Assembly (NCBI GenBank): GCA_038256565.1
Contig: JBBSKG010000049.1
Location: forward strand, 1 to 19,137
Source of the DNA: JACOTK01 sp038256565
Lineage (GTDB): Bacteria; Actinomycetota; Acidimicrobiia; Acidimicrobiales; CADCSY01
Direction of reading: 5' to 3'
DNA length: 19,137 nt
The notes under the pieces are model-generated. The model was not told the DNA's origin, made no database searches, and was given only the letters and a program-made list of their open reading frames with translations. Numbering within the stretch: the stretch's first letter is position 1; each line of letters starts with the position of its first letter. The position numbers were made by a program, and so were the translations under genes. Shown piece after piece: positions 7,401 through 14,660 of the stretch.

Positions 7401-7406
7401 AAGGCG

Positions 7407-7571
7407 GTGACGGCGTCTAACCCACTTGAGGATGACCGGGGGGTTGATCGTCAGGGAATTCGTGAACTCTTGGCTTTGACTCCTAGTGAGCGGGTGCAAC
7501 GTTTGGTCGAGGTTGTTGCCACGTGGTCAGAGATTATTGACCACAGCCGTCGCCGCATGACTACCCGATGA
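7407..7571 (+). CDS. Small protein (54 aa) coupled to a nucleotidyltransferase
   Basis: The GTG at 7407 opens a 54-codon frame that starts VTASNPLEDD, contains IRELLALTPSERVQRLVEVV and ends MTTR. The stop TGA overlaps the ATG of the nucleotidyltransferase gene (ATGA at 7568-7571), which supports it as a real, co-translated gene. The middle is a predicted amphipathic helix of the LxxLTPxERLxxL kind. I recall similar short proteins preceding nucleotidyltransferase genes in actinobacteria and other bacteria, but cannot name a family. It may be a partner or antidote of the downstream protein; this is inference from arrangement only. Start choice is forced by the upstream in-frame TAG. Confidence 0.75.
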   Translation: MTASNPLEDDRGVDRQGIRELLALTPSERVQRLVEVVATWSEIIDHSRRRMTTR

Positions 7572-8071
7572 CCTTCGACCCTAGATTGATCTGTCAGGCA
7601 CTGAACGATGAGGGCGTGGAGTATGTAGTGCTGGGTGGTTTCGCTGCTGCAATTCATGGGTCCCCGCTCCCTACGAGCGATGTCGACATAGTCCCATCTC
7701 GTGATAAGGAAAACCTGGATCGATTGGGCCGAGCATTGACAAGGCTTAATGCAAAGATTCGCACCGAGGCCGGGCCAATTGAGACCAAGATTGACGGCGG
7801 ATTCTTGGCTGCCATGACCCTGATGGTGAACCTGACAACCCAATACGGTGATGTCGATGTGACCTTTACCCCGGCAGGTCCCCGACTTGATTACGCAGGG
7901 TGGAATGAAGGAGCAGACGACGTTGAGATCGCTGACGGGTTGAGCATTCGGGTGGCGTCACTCGATGACGTGATTTCCTCAAAACGTGCAGCCGGACGAG
8001 ACAAGGACATGAAGGCGCTTCCTTACCTTGAGTCTTTACGTGATGAATTAGGGGGTCTAGCAAGTTCTTGA
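7568..8071 (+). CDS. Nucleotidyltransferase-fold protein (AbiEii/MNT-like superfamily)
   Basis: A 167-aa protein with the polymerase-beta nucleotidyltransferase signature. GGFAAAIHGSP lies at 23-33 and S37-D38-V-D40 supplies the first two metal-binding acids. A third strand, YGDVDVTF, carries D95/D97. The enzyme group transfers nucleotides to RNA, proteins or small molecules and includes toxins of AbiE and MNT/HEPN systems, so this could be the active half of a toxin-antitoxin or phage-defence unit. The 54-aa gene overlaps it by ATGA. C-terminal residues 130-160 (SLDDVISSKRAAGRDKDMKALPYL) form the helical tail that often follows the fold (SKxxAxRxKD). The stop lies in a CTTGAT/ATCAAG hairpin (8068-8085). 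Substrate and effect are unknown. Confidence 0.85.
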   Translation: MTFDPRLICQALNDEGVEYVVLGGFAAAIHGSPLPTSDVDIVPSRDKENLDRLGRALTRLNAKIRTEAGPIETKIDGGFLAAMTLMVNLTTQYGDVDVTFTPAGPRLDYAGWNEGADDVEIADGLSIRVASLDDVISSKRAAGRDKDMKALPYLESLRDELGGLASS

Positions 8072-8139
8072 TTGATCGATCAAGGATTGCAGTCGCATTC
8101 CGCGCTCTTAACGTACTGAAGGGTTGACGATCTAACCTC

Positions 8140-9495
8140 GTGGCTGTGCTGCGCCTATATGACACGGCCACCGATATGGTGCGCCCTCTTGAACTTCGCC
8201 AACCCGGCCACATGTCGATGTATGTGTGTGGTCCAACTGTCTATGACGTTCCCCATATTGGACATGGTCGAGCGGTGCTTGTTTATGACGTGTTGCGCCG
8301 TTATCTCACTTGGTCTGGGCTTGAGGTTCGTCTAGTTTCAAATATCACCGACATCGACGACAAGATCATCAACCGGGCCAATACCGAGGGTCGTAATCCT
8401 GAGGAAGTAGCAATTGAGTTTGAAGACGCTTGGTATGCAGCCATCGATCAGCTTGGTGTGTTGCGACCAAACGACGACCCTCATGCCACTGCCTATGTTG
8501 AAGGAATGGTTGAACTTATTGAGGGTTTGATCGCTCGCGGTGCGGCCTACGAGACGAACAGGGGAGTAGAATTTTCGGTTGACAAGGTTCCCGGATACGG
8601 CCTGCTAACGAACCAGTCGCTTGATTCTTTACAGTCCGGTGCACGAGTCGAGATTGAAACTGAGAAGCACAACCCGCTCGACTTTGCACTTTGGAAGAAG
8701 GCAAAACCAGACGAACCCGCATGGCCATCGCCTTGGGGGCCTGGACGTCCGGGATGGCATACCGAATGTGTGGTCATGTCGCTCGATCTATTGGGAGAAG
8801 GGTTTGACCTGCATGCGGGTGGGCTCGATCTGAAGTTTCCCCATCATGAGAACGAGCGAGCACAAGCAGTTGCGATGGGACGTGACTTCGCTCGACATTG
8901 GATGCACCATGCCTTTGTAGAGGTGGGTGGAGAGAAGATGAGCAAGTCGTTGCACAACTTCACTTCGCTCACTGATCTGTTGTTGCGTGCCGACGCTCGG
9001 GCCTATCGGTTGTTGGTGCTCCAGGCCCATTACCGCTCGCCTCTTGAGGTCACTCCTAACACCATTGAACAGGCAACTCGCAGTCTCACTGGTTTGGACA
9101 ACCTCGCTCGTCGTGCAGTCGATATTGGGTCAGACGTGGTACCTGACGCTACGACGATGGAGCACTTTCGTGCAGCCATGGATGATGATCTTGATACCCC
9201 TGGCGCAATGGCTGTGATCTTCGATGCCGTTCGGCAAGCGAATGTCGCGTTTGATTCCGATGGCTCGGCGGCCTCGTTGGTGGCGGCATTGCGGGCTATG
9301 ACCGAGGCGATTGGACTAGAACTGCGTGCTGATGATGATGCTCTTGATGCCGAGATCCTCGGGCTTGTGAGCCAACGTGACCAAGCTCGTGCCTCGCGCG
9401 ACTGGGCAGGGGCTGATCGTTTTAGAGACGAACTGATCTCACTTGGTTATGTCGTTGAAGACACTTCTGAGGGCACGAAGGTGCGCCGAGGTTGA
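8140..9495 (+). CDS. cysS: Cysteine--tRNA ligase
   Basis: A 451-aa class I aminoacyl-tRNA synthetase that charges tRNA-Cys. It has HIGH at 39-42 (PHIGHGRA) and KMSKS at 266-270 (GGEKMSKSLHNF). The zinc ligands expected for CysRS are present: C30 in YVCGPTVYD, C210 in WHTEC, and H235 with E237/E239 in the PHHENE block. The DALR and anticodon-binding regions follow to the C-terminus. MshC, the mycothiol homologue, has a shorter C-terminus, so CysS is preferred. The first GTG is at 8140. A second in-frame GTG at 8146 gives an N-terminus closer to the family norm (LRLYDTATDMVRP). No strong ribosome site precedes either, and a TAACCT at 8133-8138 could serve leaderless initiation at 8146. The stop overlaps the MFS start (TTGA). 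Confidence 0.96.
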   Translation: MAVLRLYDTATDMVRPLELRQPGHMSMYVCGPTVYDVPHIGHGRAVLVYDVLRRYLTWSGLEVRLVSNITDIDDKIINRANTEGRNPEEVAIEFEDAWYAAIDQLGVLRPNDDPHATAYVEGMVELIEGLIARGAAYETNRGVEFSVDKVPGYGLLTNQSLDSLQSGARVEIETEKHNPLDFALWKKAKPDEPAWPSPWGPGRPGWHTECVVMSLDLLGEGFDLHAGGLDLKFPHHENERAQAVAMGRDFARHWMHHAFVEVGGEKMSKSLHNFTSLTDLLLRADARAYRLLVLQAHYRSPLEVTPNTIEQATRSLTGLDNLARRAVDIGSDVVPDATTMEHFRAAMDDDLDTPGAMAVIFDAVRQANVAFDSDGSAASLVAALRAMTEAIGLELRADDDALDAEILGLVSQRDQARASRDWAGADRFRDELISLGYVVEDTSEGTKVRRG

Positions 9496-10700
9496 GGCGC
9501 AATAGTTCACGTACTCCATTGCCACCAGGGTTTGGAACAATCTGGGTAAGCGTGGCGCTTGACCTGGTTGGCTTTGGCATCGTGTTGCCGATCCTTCCGC
9601 TTTATGCAGAAGACTTTGGAGCCTCACCAACCGAGGTAGGTTTGCTTGTCGCCTCCTTTTCTTTAATGCAGTTGATTTTCTCGCCTATTTGGGGCCGCTT
9701 GTCTGATCGCATAGGACGCAAACCCCTACTGTTGTTTTCACTAGTGGGAACTGCCATTGGCAGTTTGTTAACTGGACTTGCTGGCTCATTGTGGTTGCTG
9801 TTTGCTGCTCGCATTATTGATGGAATTAGTGGAGCAAGTGTGTCTGTGGCACAAGCATCGGCAGTTGACCTAGCACCGCCAGATCAACGCCCTCGTTTGT
9901 TGGGAATGCTGGGCGCAGCATTTGGAGTGGGCTTTGTTGTGGGGCCGGCCCTTGGTGCATTAGCTGCTCTTGGAGACCACAGACTCCCCTTCTTTTTGGC
10001 AGCCGCAGTTGCCGCGACTAATGCTCTAGTAGCTTGGCGCCGTTTACCTGAGACTCATCCGAAAGAGTCGCGCTTGCAAGCAAGCCTTGCTAGGCAGTCC
10101 ATGCCAAACGATGCCTCTAGCAGATGGTTCGAGGTGCCTGGACTAGTGCAATTGATGGCGGTGGCGTTCCTTGCGTTAGTGGCATTTAGTGCTTTCGAGG
10201 CGACTTTCGCGCTGTTGGGTGAGCGGCGTTTTGAGCTGACACAAGCCTCGACCGGGGCCGTGTTTGCTGGGATCGGCATCGTCATGGTGGCGGTGCAAGG
10301 TGGCATGGTACACGCTGCAGCGAAACGTTTTGGTGAAATAAAGGCGTTGCAGATGGGTTTGGCCCTTAACGCCATGGGGCTATTGGTATTGACCAATGCC
10401 AACAGCTGGCCGGTTCTCATCATCGCATTGGGTCTATTAGTTGTGGGCCAAGGACTCGTCACCCCTATGGCAGCTTCGGTAATTGCTGGGAGGGCTCGAA
10501 GCGATCGGCGTGGCGCAGTTCTTGGCGCACAACAATCAGCTGGGAGCTTCGCCCGTGTTGTTGGCCCCGCAGCCGGTGGGTTTCTCTTTCACCATATTGG
10601 CGTGAGCGCACCCTCATGGTTCGGCGCTGGGCTATCTGCTTTTGCCGTGATTTTGATTTTTGGCTTTCGTCGGACGGGTCAAGATGTTACCGTTGAGTAA
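9492..10700 (+). CDS. MFS drug/metabolite exporter (DHA1, TetA-like)
   Basis: A 402-aa protein with about twelve hydrophobic segments, of the major facilitator superfamily. Motif A, GRLSDRIGRKP (68-78), sits in the loop between helices 2 and 3. The start of helix 1, ALDLVGFGIVLPILPLYAEDFG, resembles the TetA/DHA1 antiporters, which exchange drugs or metabolites for protons. The start is a TTG at 9492 that overlaps the cysS stop by 4 bp (TTGA), with a CGAGG ribosome-like site just before it, so it is probably translated by coupling to cysS. Substrate is unknown. The cysS linkage hints at, but does not show, a thiol or amino-acid substrate. Confidence 0.88.
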   Translation: MRRNSSRTPLPPGFGTIWVSVALDLVGFGIVLPILPLYAEDFGASPTEVGLLVASFSLMQLIFSPIWGRLSDRIGRKPLLLFSLVGTAIGSLLTGLAGSLWLLFAARIIDGISGASVSVAQASAVDLAPPDQRPRLLGMLGAAFGVGFVVGPALGALAALGDHRLPFFLAAAVAATNALVAWRRLPETHPKESRLQASLARQSMPNDASSRWFEVPGLVQLMAVAFLALVAFSAFEATFALLGERRFELTQASTGAVFAGIGIVMVAVQGGMVHAAAKRFGEIKALQMGLALNAMGLLVLTNANSWPVLIIALGLLVVGQGLVTPMAASVIAGRARSDRRGAVLGAQQSAGSFARVVGPAAGGFLFHHIGVSAPSWFGAGLSAFAVILIFGFRRTGQDVTVE

Positions 10701-10739
10701 CTTAGATCCCGTACCTTCTCACACACCGAGGTAGCCACC

Positions 10740-11951
10740 GTGTCTTTCTCACTTGAACTAAACGACGATCAACTCGAACTCCAAAAATGGGTCCACGACT
10801 TTTCTGCCAACGTCATTCGACCTGCCGCCCATGAATGGGATGAACGTGAAGAGACTCCATGGCCAATCATCCAAGAGGCAGCCAAGATCGGTCTCTATGG
10901 CTGGGAGTTTTTGATGAACGCCAACATGGACGCATCTGGCGTGACCATGCCGGTGATCATCGAAGAACTGTTCTGGGGCGATGCTGGCATTGGGCTTTCG
11001 ATTTTGGGTACGGGTCTAGCCGTTGCGGGCATCGTTGCCAACGGTGCTCCTAACCAGATCTTCGAGTGGATGCCACAGTGCTTCGGTACCCCAGAAAAGC
11101 CCGAGTTGGCGGCCTTTTGTGTGTCTGAACCTGATGCTGGCTCTGACGTGTCGAGCTTGCGTACGAGGGCTGTTTATGACGAGGCCAATGACGAGTGGGT
11201 TCTTAACGGAACCAAGACTTGGATCACCAATGGCGGTATCGCTGCGATTCACGTGGTGGTTGCTTCGGTTGACCCAGCGCTTGCAGCTCGTGGTCAGGCC
11301 AGCTTCATTATTCCTCCCAACACCAAGGGTTTGAGCCAAGGTCAGAAGTTCCAAAAGCACGGTATTCGTGCAAGCCACACTGCTGAAGTGGTGCTCGACG
11401 ATGTGCGCATTCCTGGCAGTTGTTTGCTCGGTGGCAAGGAGAAGCTCGACGAGCGCCTTGCCCGTGTGCGTGAGGGTAAGAAGTCAGAGGGTCAAGCAGC
11501 GATGGCAACCTTTGAGGCAAGCCGACCTGCTGTTGGTGCCCAGGCACTCGGTGTTGCCCGCGCTGCATATGAGTACGCGTTGGACTACTCGAAAGAGCGC
11601 AAGCAGTTCGGTCGTGCGATTGTTGAGAACCAAGCGATTGCCTTCAAGCTCGCTGACATGAAGACCCGTATTGATGCTTCACGCCTTCTGGTGTGGAGAG
11701 CTGCATGGATGGCTCGCAACGCCAAGCCTTTCACGGCGGGCGAGGGTTCAATGTCAAAGCTGTATGCCAGCGAGACGGCGGTTTGGGTCACCGAGCAGGC
11801 CATTCAGATCTTGGGCGGTTACGGCTACACCCGGGAGTACCCGGTTGAGCGTTGGCACCGTGACTCGAAGATCTTCACCATCTTCGAAGGCACCTCCGAG
11901 ATCCAACGTCTCGTAATCAGCCGTGCCATATCCGGAGTCCGCATCCAATAA
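10740..11951 (+). CDS. Acyl-CoA dehydrogenase
   Basis: A 403-aa FAD enzyme of beta-oxidation or branched acyl-CoA catabolism, oxidising acyl-CoA to trans-2-enoyl-CoA and passing electrons to ETF. The N-terminal helical domain is followed by CVSEPDAGSDVSSL and WITNGG in the beta domain (flavin and substrate contacts). The C-terminal helical domain has ERKQFG, QILGGYGYTREYPVERWHRD and IFEGTSEIQR, with the likely catalytic base E383. A charged insertion of about 20 residues (KEKLDERLARVREGKKSEGQ, near 239-258) lies before the last domain. GTG at 10740 has GAGGT about 8 nt upstream. The gene is 39 bp after the MFS gene and may be on the same transcript. Chain-length specificity cannot be read from the sequence. 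Confidence 0.94.
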   Translation: MSFSLELNDDQLELQKWVHDFSANVIRPAAHEWDEREETPWPIIQEAAKIGLYGWEFLMNANMDASGVTMPVIIEELFWGDAGIGLSILGTGLAVAGIVANGAPNQIFEWMPQCFGTPEKPELAAFCVSEPDAGSDVSSLRTRAVYDEANDEWVLNGTKTWITNGGIAAIHVVVASVDPALAARGQASFIIPPNTKGLSQGQKFQKHGIRASHTAEVVLDDVRIPGSCLLGGKEKLDERLARVREGKKSEGQAAMATFEASRPAVGAQALGVARAAYEYALDYSKERKQFGRAIVENQAIAFKLADMKTRIDASRLLVWRAAWMARNAKPFTAGEGSMSKLYASETAVWVTEQAIQILGGYGYTREYPVERWHRDSKIFTIFEGTSEIQRLVISRAISGVRIQ

Positions 11952-12002
11952 CGCCATGCCCGAGACTGTGGAGATGAAATAGCATTTAAATCTATAGAAA
12001 TC

Positions 12003-12080
12003 CTACAAAATATGTAGAAATAGGTGGTCTATACATGTGTTCTTACATGTTTGAATCACTTATTTCTACATATCTTGTAG
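12003..12080. repeat. 78-nt near-perfect palindrome (long hairpin)
   Basis: The left outer arm 12003-12022 (starting CTACAA, ending GAAATA) and right outer arm 12061-12080 (TATTTCTACATAT then CTTGTAG) pair at 19 of 20 positions. The inner segments 12023-12039 and 12044-12060 continue the stem with two further mismatches and several G-T pairs. They close on a 4-nt loop (12040-12043, TTCT). The whole is an almost uninterrupted stem of about 37 bp. The G-T pairs number four on the plus strand, a weak hint that the plus-strand RNA is the folded form. No T-tract follows, so it is not a standard intrinsic terminator. It is AT-rich compared with its surroundings, starts 51 bp after the acyl-CoA dehydrogenase stop and ends 9 bp before the original start of the decayed DUF4143 gene. 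Confidence 0.92.
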
Positions 12081-12089
12081 AGTTCATGC

Positions 12090-12974
12090 ATGACTTTTAA
12101 ACCCCGTGGTATCGAAGGTCGGGTGGCAGCCGCTCTTTAAGTTTCACCAGTGGTCATTCTTGAGGGGCCACACGGGGCGGGTAAGACTTCACTTTGTCAA
12201 CGTCTTCAAGAACGAGGTGTTCTTAGCGATTACGTGAGTTTGCTCTCCGAGTCGACCCGCCGTTTGGCTGAGACCGACGCCGAAGCATTTGTCGGCATTG
12301 GTGAAACCCGGATTGACCGCCTTGAGCTCGTACGCACCTTTCGTTATTTAGCGACCCTGACCGGACAGATACTCAATCAAGAGTCGGCCTCTAGGGAGCT
12401 TGATCTGAACTCTCAAACTTTTGCTAGATACCTGGACATTCTCGAAAACCTAATGTTGGTTGAACGGATACCAGCGTTTCATTCTCATGAGCGCATTGCT
12501 GCTCGCCGGAGGACGAAAATACACGTTGTCGATACGGCTCTGGCCACTTGGGCTCTGCGGGTATCAGATGCAGAGTTGACAAGCGGGAGCGATCAGTTTG
12601 GTCCGCTGCTCGAATCTTTCGTAGTCGGCGAGTTGATAGCACAAGCGGCTACGGGTGAGAACGACATCGTGATCACCCATTGGCGTGATCCAAGCGGTCG
12701 GGCAGAGGTTGACCTTGTGATGAGTGATCGAGAAGGTCGTTCGATTCCGGTTCAGATCAAAGCAGGGGCGACGATACGTGAAGATTGGACGAAGGGGATT
12801 GAAGCCTTTAGACGGAAGTTCCATGACACAGTGCACCGAGGAATCATTTTTTATGGAGGTAATGAGCTTGCACGATTGGGTCATGAAATATCGGCAGTCC
12901 CGATAGCAATGTTGTGGGGTGGTAGATCCGGTCGAGGCTTTGATCAAAAGCCGTCAGTGGGTGGATTGGACTGA
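12090..12974 (+). pseudogene. Decayed AAA_14/DUF4143 ATPase gene (in-frame stop and internal deletion)
   Basis: From ATG 12090 the frame reads MTFKPRGIEGRVAAAL, then TAA (12138-12140), then VSPVVILEGPHGAGKTSL in the same frame. This matches the usual N-terminus of AAA_14/DUF4143 proteins apart from the stop. The open part (from GTG 12150) is 274 aa; the family usually has about 400 or more. Walker A GPHGAGKT (6-13) is present. Near residues 46-54 the protein jumps from the region just after Walker A to the late helical segment (LTGQILNQESASRELDLNSQ), losing Walker B, the sensor region and the middle of the protein. The C-terminal DUF4143 domain with the PD-(D/E)XK-like part (EVDLV...VQIKAG) looks intact. 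It is probably non-functional as an ATPase, though a 274-aa product from GTG 12150 cannot be excluded. The 3' end overlaps the next ORF by 56 bp. Confidence 0.82.
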
Positions 12975-13644
12975 GACAAGATACGAAGACGCGACGAGCG
13001 GGAAGTATCTTCGAGACGTTGATGCTCTCGTGATCCAAATACGTGACTTCCTGGACGAGGCTCCCCATTTGGGGACACTAGAGGCGGTCCATACAAGTGA
13101 TGATGGCTCGGATCTTCTTGATCATATGAATGTTTTGACTAACTCGATTGGAGAGTTAGAAGTTCAGATCAATGATTTGAAATTCGCTTTCGAAGCGACA
13201 TTAGGTGTGCTCTCAGAGGGCAGCCCAAAGCTTGATAGATCGTCGAATCCAAGTGTCATACAAGTTGAGTTAAAGCAGTTGGGAAAACGACTCGGTCCTT
13301 ATATTGAAAAATTGAAAGGAGCGACGGAGAAGCTATCAAAAACCCACTCTTTGATAGGTAGTGCCATTGATGGATTGATCAAAGAAACGGCAGAGTCATC
13401 GCCGTTGGGTTCTGAATTGGAATCTATGATTTCGGGTTTAGGCAATATTGACTTAGCAATAAACCGCGAAGAGCTAGATGAAGGAAGAGAGATGCTCCGT
13501 ATGTTCGGGCGCTTATCCAAAGACATGCGTCGACCGATGGAATCTATCGATGATTCAATTCAGGTCATGATCGACATGGCATCGATGCCAGATGCTTGGC
13601 GTGGGGCGCTGGAGATCGCCCGACGGCGACGTTATGATAGGTGA
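12919..13644 (+). CDS. Hypothetical helical protein
   Basis: A 241-aa protein that I do not recognise. It has no signal peptide, membrane segment, Cys/His cluster or enzyme motif. Residues from about 60 to 220 are mostly predicted amphipathic helix with Leu/Ile spacing (SIGELEVQINDLKFAFEATL, LKQLGKRLGPYIEKLKGATE), suggesting a helical bundle or coiled coil. It ends in a basic tail (ARRRRYDR). The GTG at 12919 overlaps the end of the DUF4143 remnant by 56 bp. GTG 12961 or TTG 12940 are alternative starts, and none has a clear ribosome site. Codons are richer in A/T than those of the neighbouring housekeeping genes (many AAA, ATA, TTG), suggesting acquisition with the islet. No functional claim is made. 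Confidence 0.6.
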   Translation: MVDPVEALIKSRQWVDWTETRYEDATSGKYLRDVDALVIQIRDFLDEAPHLGTLEAVHTSDDGSDLLDHMNVLTNSIGELEVQINDLKFAFEATLGVLSEGSPKLDRSSNPSVIQVELKQLGKRLGPYIEKLKGATEKLSKTHSLIGSAIDGLIKETAESSPLGSELESMISGLGNIDLAINREELDEGREMLRMFGRLSKDMRRPMESIDDSIQVMIDMASMPDAWRGALEIARRRRYDR

Positions 13645-13665
13645 CGGGTTTTTTCTGATTGGCCT

Positions 13666-13684
13666 ACTACTTGTTCTGAGTAGT
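13666..13684. terminator. Weak hairpin between convergent genes
   Basis: ACTACT-TGTTCTG-AGTAGT forms a perfect 6-bp stem between the hypothetical gene and the convergent tetR-type gene. A second pairing, CTGAG with CTCAG, overlaps its right side. No T-tract follows on either strand: the only T-run (about 13649-13655) precedes the stem on the plus strand. Terminator function is possible but weak. Confidence 0.3.
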
Positions 13685-13698
13685 TAAAGCTCAGTCGT

Positions 13699-14283
13699 CT
13701 ATGGGTGTACGCCGCGGAGGCCTGCCCATGCGAGGTCGGCTACTTGTAGTGCGACGACGTCGGGGTCTAGATCGAGCCCACGAGTGATCCATTGTCGGCC
13801 TGTGCCAGTGGCCATGCCAACGATGCCATAGGCGAGCAATTGGCGATGAGCTGGTGCGAGGTTCGCGTCGATGAGTAAAGCAACAGTTGTTGCCATGGCT
13901 GACTCGATGGCCATGGCAGTAGCAGTGAATTCTGGGTCGGTCTGATCTTGACTGGCAATCAGTAGGGTCATTGCACTGCAGTTTTCTTTTACAAAACGAA
14001 AGTACGCGGAGAATCCAGCAGCAACTTGTAAACGAGGTGACGTGGCATCGGAAGTGGCCGTTGCAATTTGGTGTTCGAGCCGTGCACCTACGTCGGCGAG
14101 AACATTGAGGTACAGGTCACGCTTAGATTCGAAGTGTTGATAGAGCACCGGCTTGGTAACTCCAGCAGATTCAGCGACCTGATCCATGACGGTGTCGTGG
14201 TAGCCATTGGCGGCAAACGTTTCGAGGGCAACATCGAGAAGTTGCCGGCGACGAGCATCGGCTGGGAGACGAATGACAGACAT
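13699..14283 (-). CDS. TetR/AcrR-family transcriptional regulator
   Basis: About 194 aa from ATG 14283; a TTG at 14292 would add three residues. The N-terminal helix-turn-helix domain (about 10-55) reads RRRQLLDVALETFAANGY, then VAESAGVTKPVLYQHFESKRDLY, the standard TetR pattern. The C-terminal part is the variable ligand-binding and dimerisation domain. These regulators usually repress a neighbouring gene and release DNA on binding a small molecule. The upstream region holds AGTGC...GCACT (14302-14325) and TGGTCC...GGACCA (14325-14352), possible operators shared with the divergent small ORF at 14438. The ligand is unknown. The GGGGA before ATG 14283 is very close (2-3 nt), leaving the start slightly open. 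Confidence 0.92.
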   Translation of the reverse strand: MSVIRLPADARRRQLLDVALETFAANGYHDTVMDQVAESAGVTKPVLYQHFESKRDLYLNVLADVGARLEHQIATATSDATSPRLQVAAGFSAYFRFVKENCSAMTLLIASQDQTDPEFTATAMAIESAMATTVALLIDANLAPAHRQLLAYGIVGMATGTGRQWITRGLDLDPDVVALQVADLAWAGLRGVHP

Positions 14284-14301
14284 GTTCCCCAAACCCTAAC
14301 A

Positions 14302-14352
14302 AGTGCCACTCTTTGTGATTGCACTGGTCCAGCGGACTCAGGCACCGGACCA
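14302..14352. promoter_or_regulatory. Inverted repeats upstream of the TetR gene
   Basis: Two dyads lie in the divergent region: AGTGC with GCACT (14302-14306 and 14321-14325), enclosing CAC/GTG, and TGGTCC with GGACCA (14325-14330 and 14347-14352). TetR proteins typically bind such dyads near their own promoter. Assignment as operator is inference. Confidence 0.3.
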
Positions 14353-14437
14353 ATTTGTATGCGTTTATCGCTCCGGTTCTCTCTTGAGTGGGTTCTCCAG
14401 ACAGGAGGTTCTATGGGCTGGAGCGAACTTCAAAGTG

Positions 14438-14632
14438 ATGGCACGTACAACAAAGCGACCTTCTGGTCCCTCGGGGACCCGTCTCCGCCCGCCCGAACCG
14501 TTTCGTCCAAAACGAAACGTCTCAGGAACGGGCGTAGCACTTTTGGCATTGCGCATTCACCGCGCCCGAGTTCGGATACTCCGTTTGCCTGCTTCCGATG
14601 ACCCATTCTTCTGGGACGACCCCACCGACTGA
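14438..14632 (+). CDS. Small basic hypothetical protein (64 aa)
   Basis: The frame from ATG 14438 gives a protein that begins MARTTKRPSGPSGTRLRPPE, continues with a GTGVALLALRIHRARVRILRLP core and ends SDDPFFWDDPTD. The basic proline-rich start, hydrophobic middle and acidic aromatic end look like a real small protein and codon use is normal for the window. No ribosome site is near this ATG. A strong AGGAGG (14402-14407) stands instead before ATG 14413 in another frame, which would give a 62-aa product of unconvincing composition. The DNA also contains two perfect small hairpins (GGTCCC-TCG-GGGACC and CGTTTCG...CGAAACG, about 14464-14511). It is divergent from the TetR gene and converges on the VWA gene. 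Coding status is probable, not certain. Confidence 0.5.
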   Translation: MARTTKRPSGPSGTRLRPPEPFRPKRNVSGTGVALLALRIHRARVRILRLPASDDPFFWDDPTD

Positions 14633-14660
14633 AGTTTGTTCTTCTGCTTAGCCGTACCTC

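Noticed and set aside
8124..8138. TTGACG and TAACCT as a full promoter for cysS
   Set aside because: The two boxes are only 3 bp apart, so they cannot act together as -35 and -10; only the TAACCT is kept as a weak leaderless possibility.
12003..12080. Intrinsic terminator of the acyl-CoA dehydrogenase
   Set aside because: The stem is far too long and AT-rich, and no run of T follows it.
14068..14601. 177-aa plus-strand ORF across the TetR gene
   Set aside because: Its first half lies opposite a clear TetR coding sequence. Only the tail from ATG 14413 has a ribosome site, and that part does not look protein-like.
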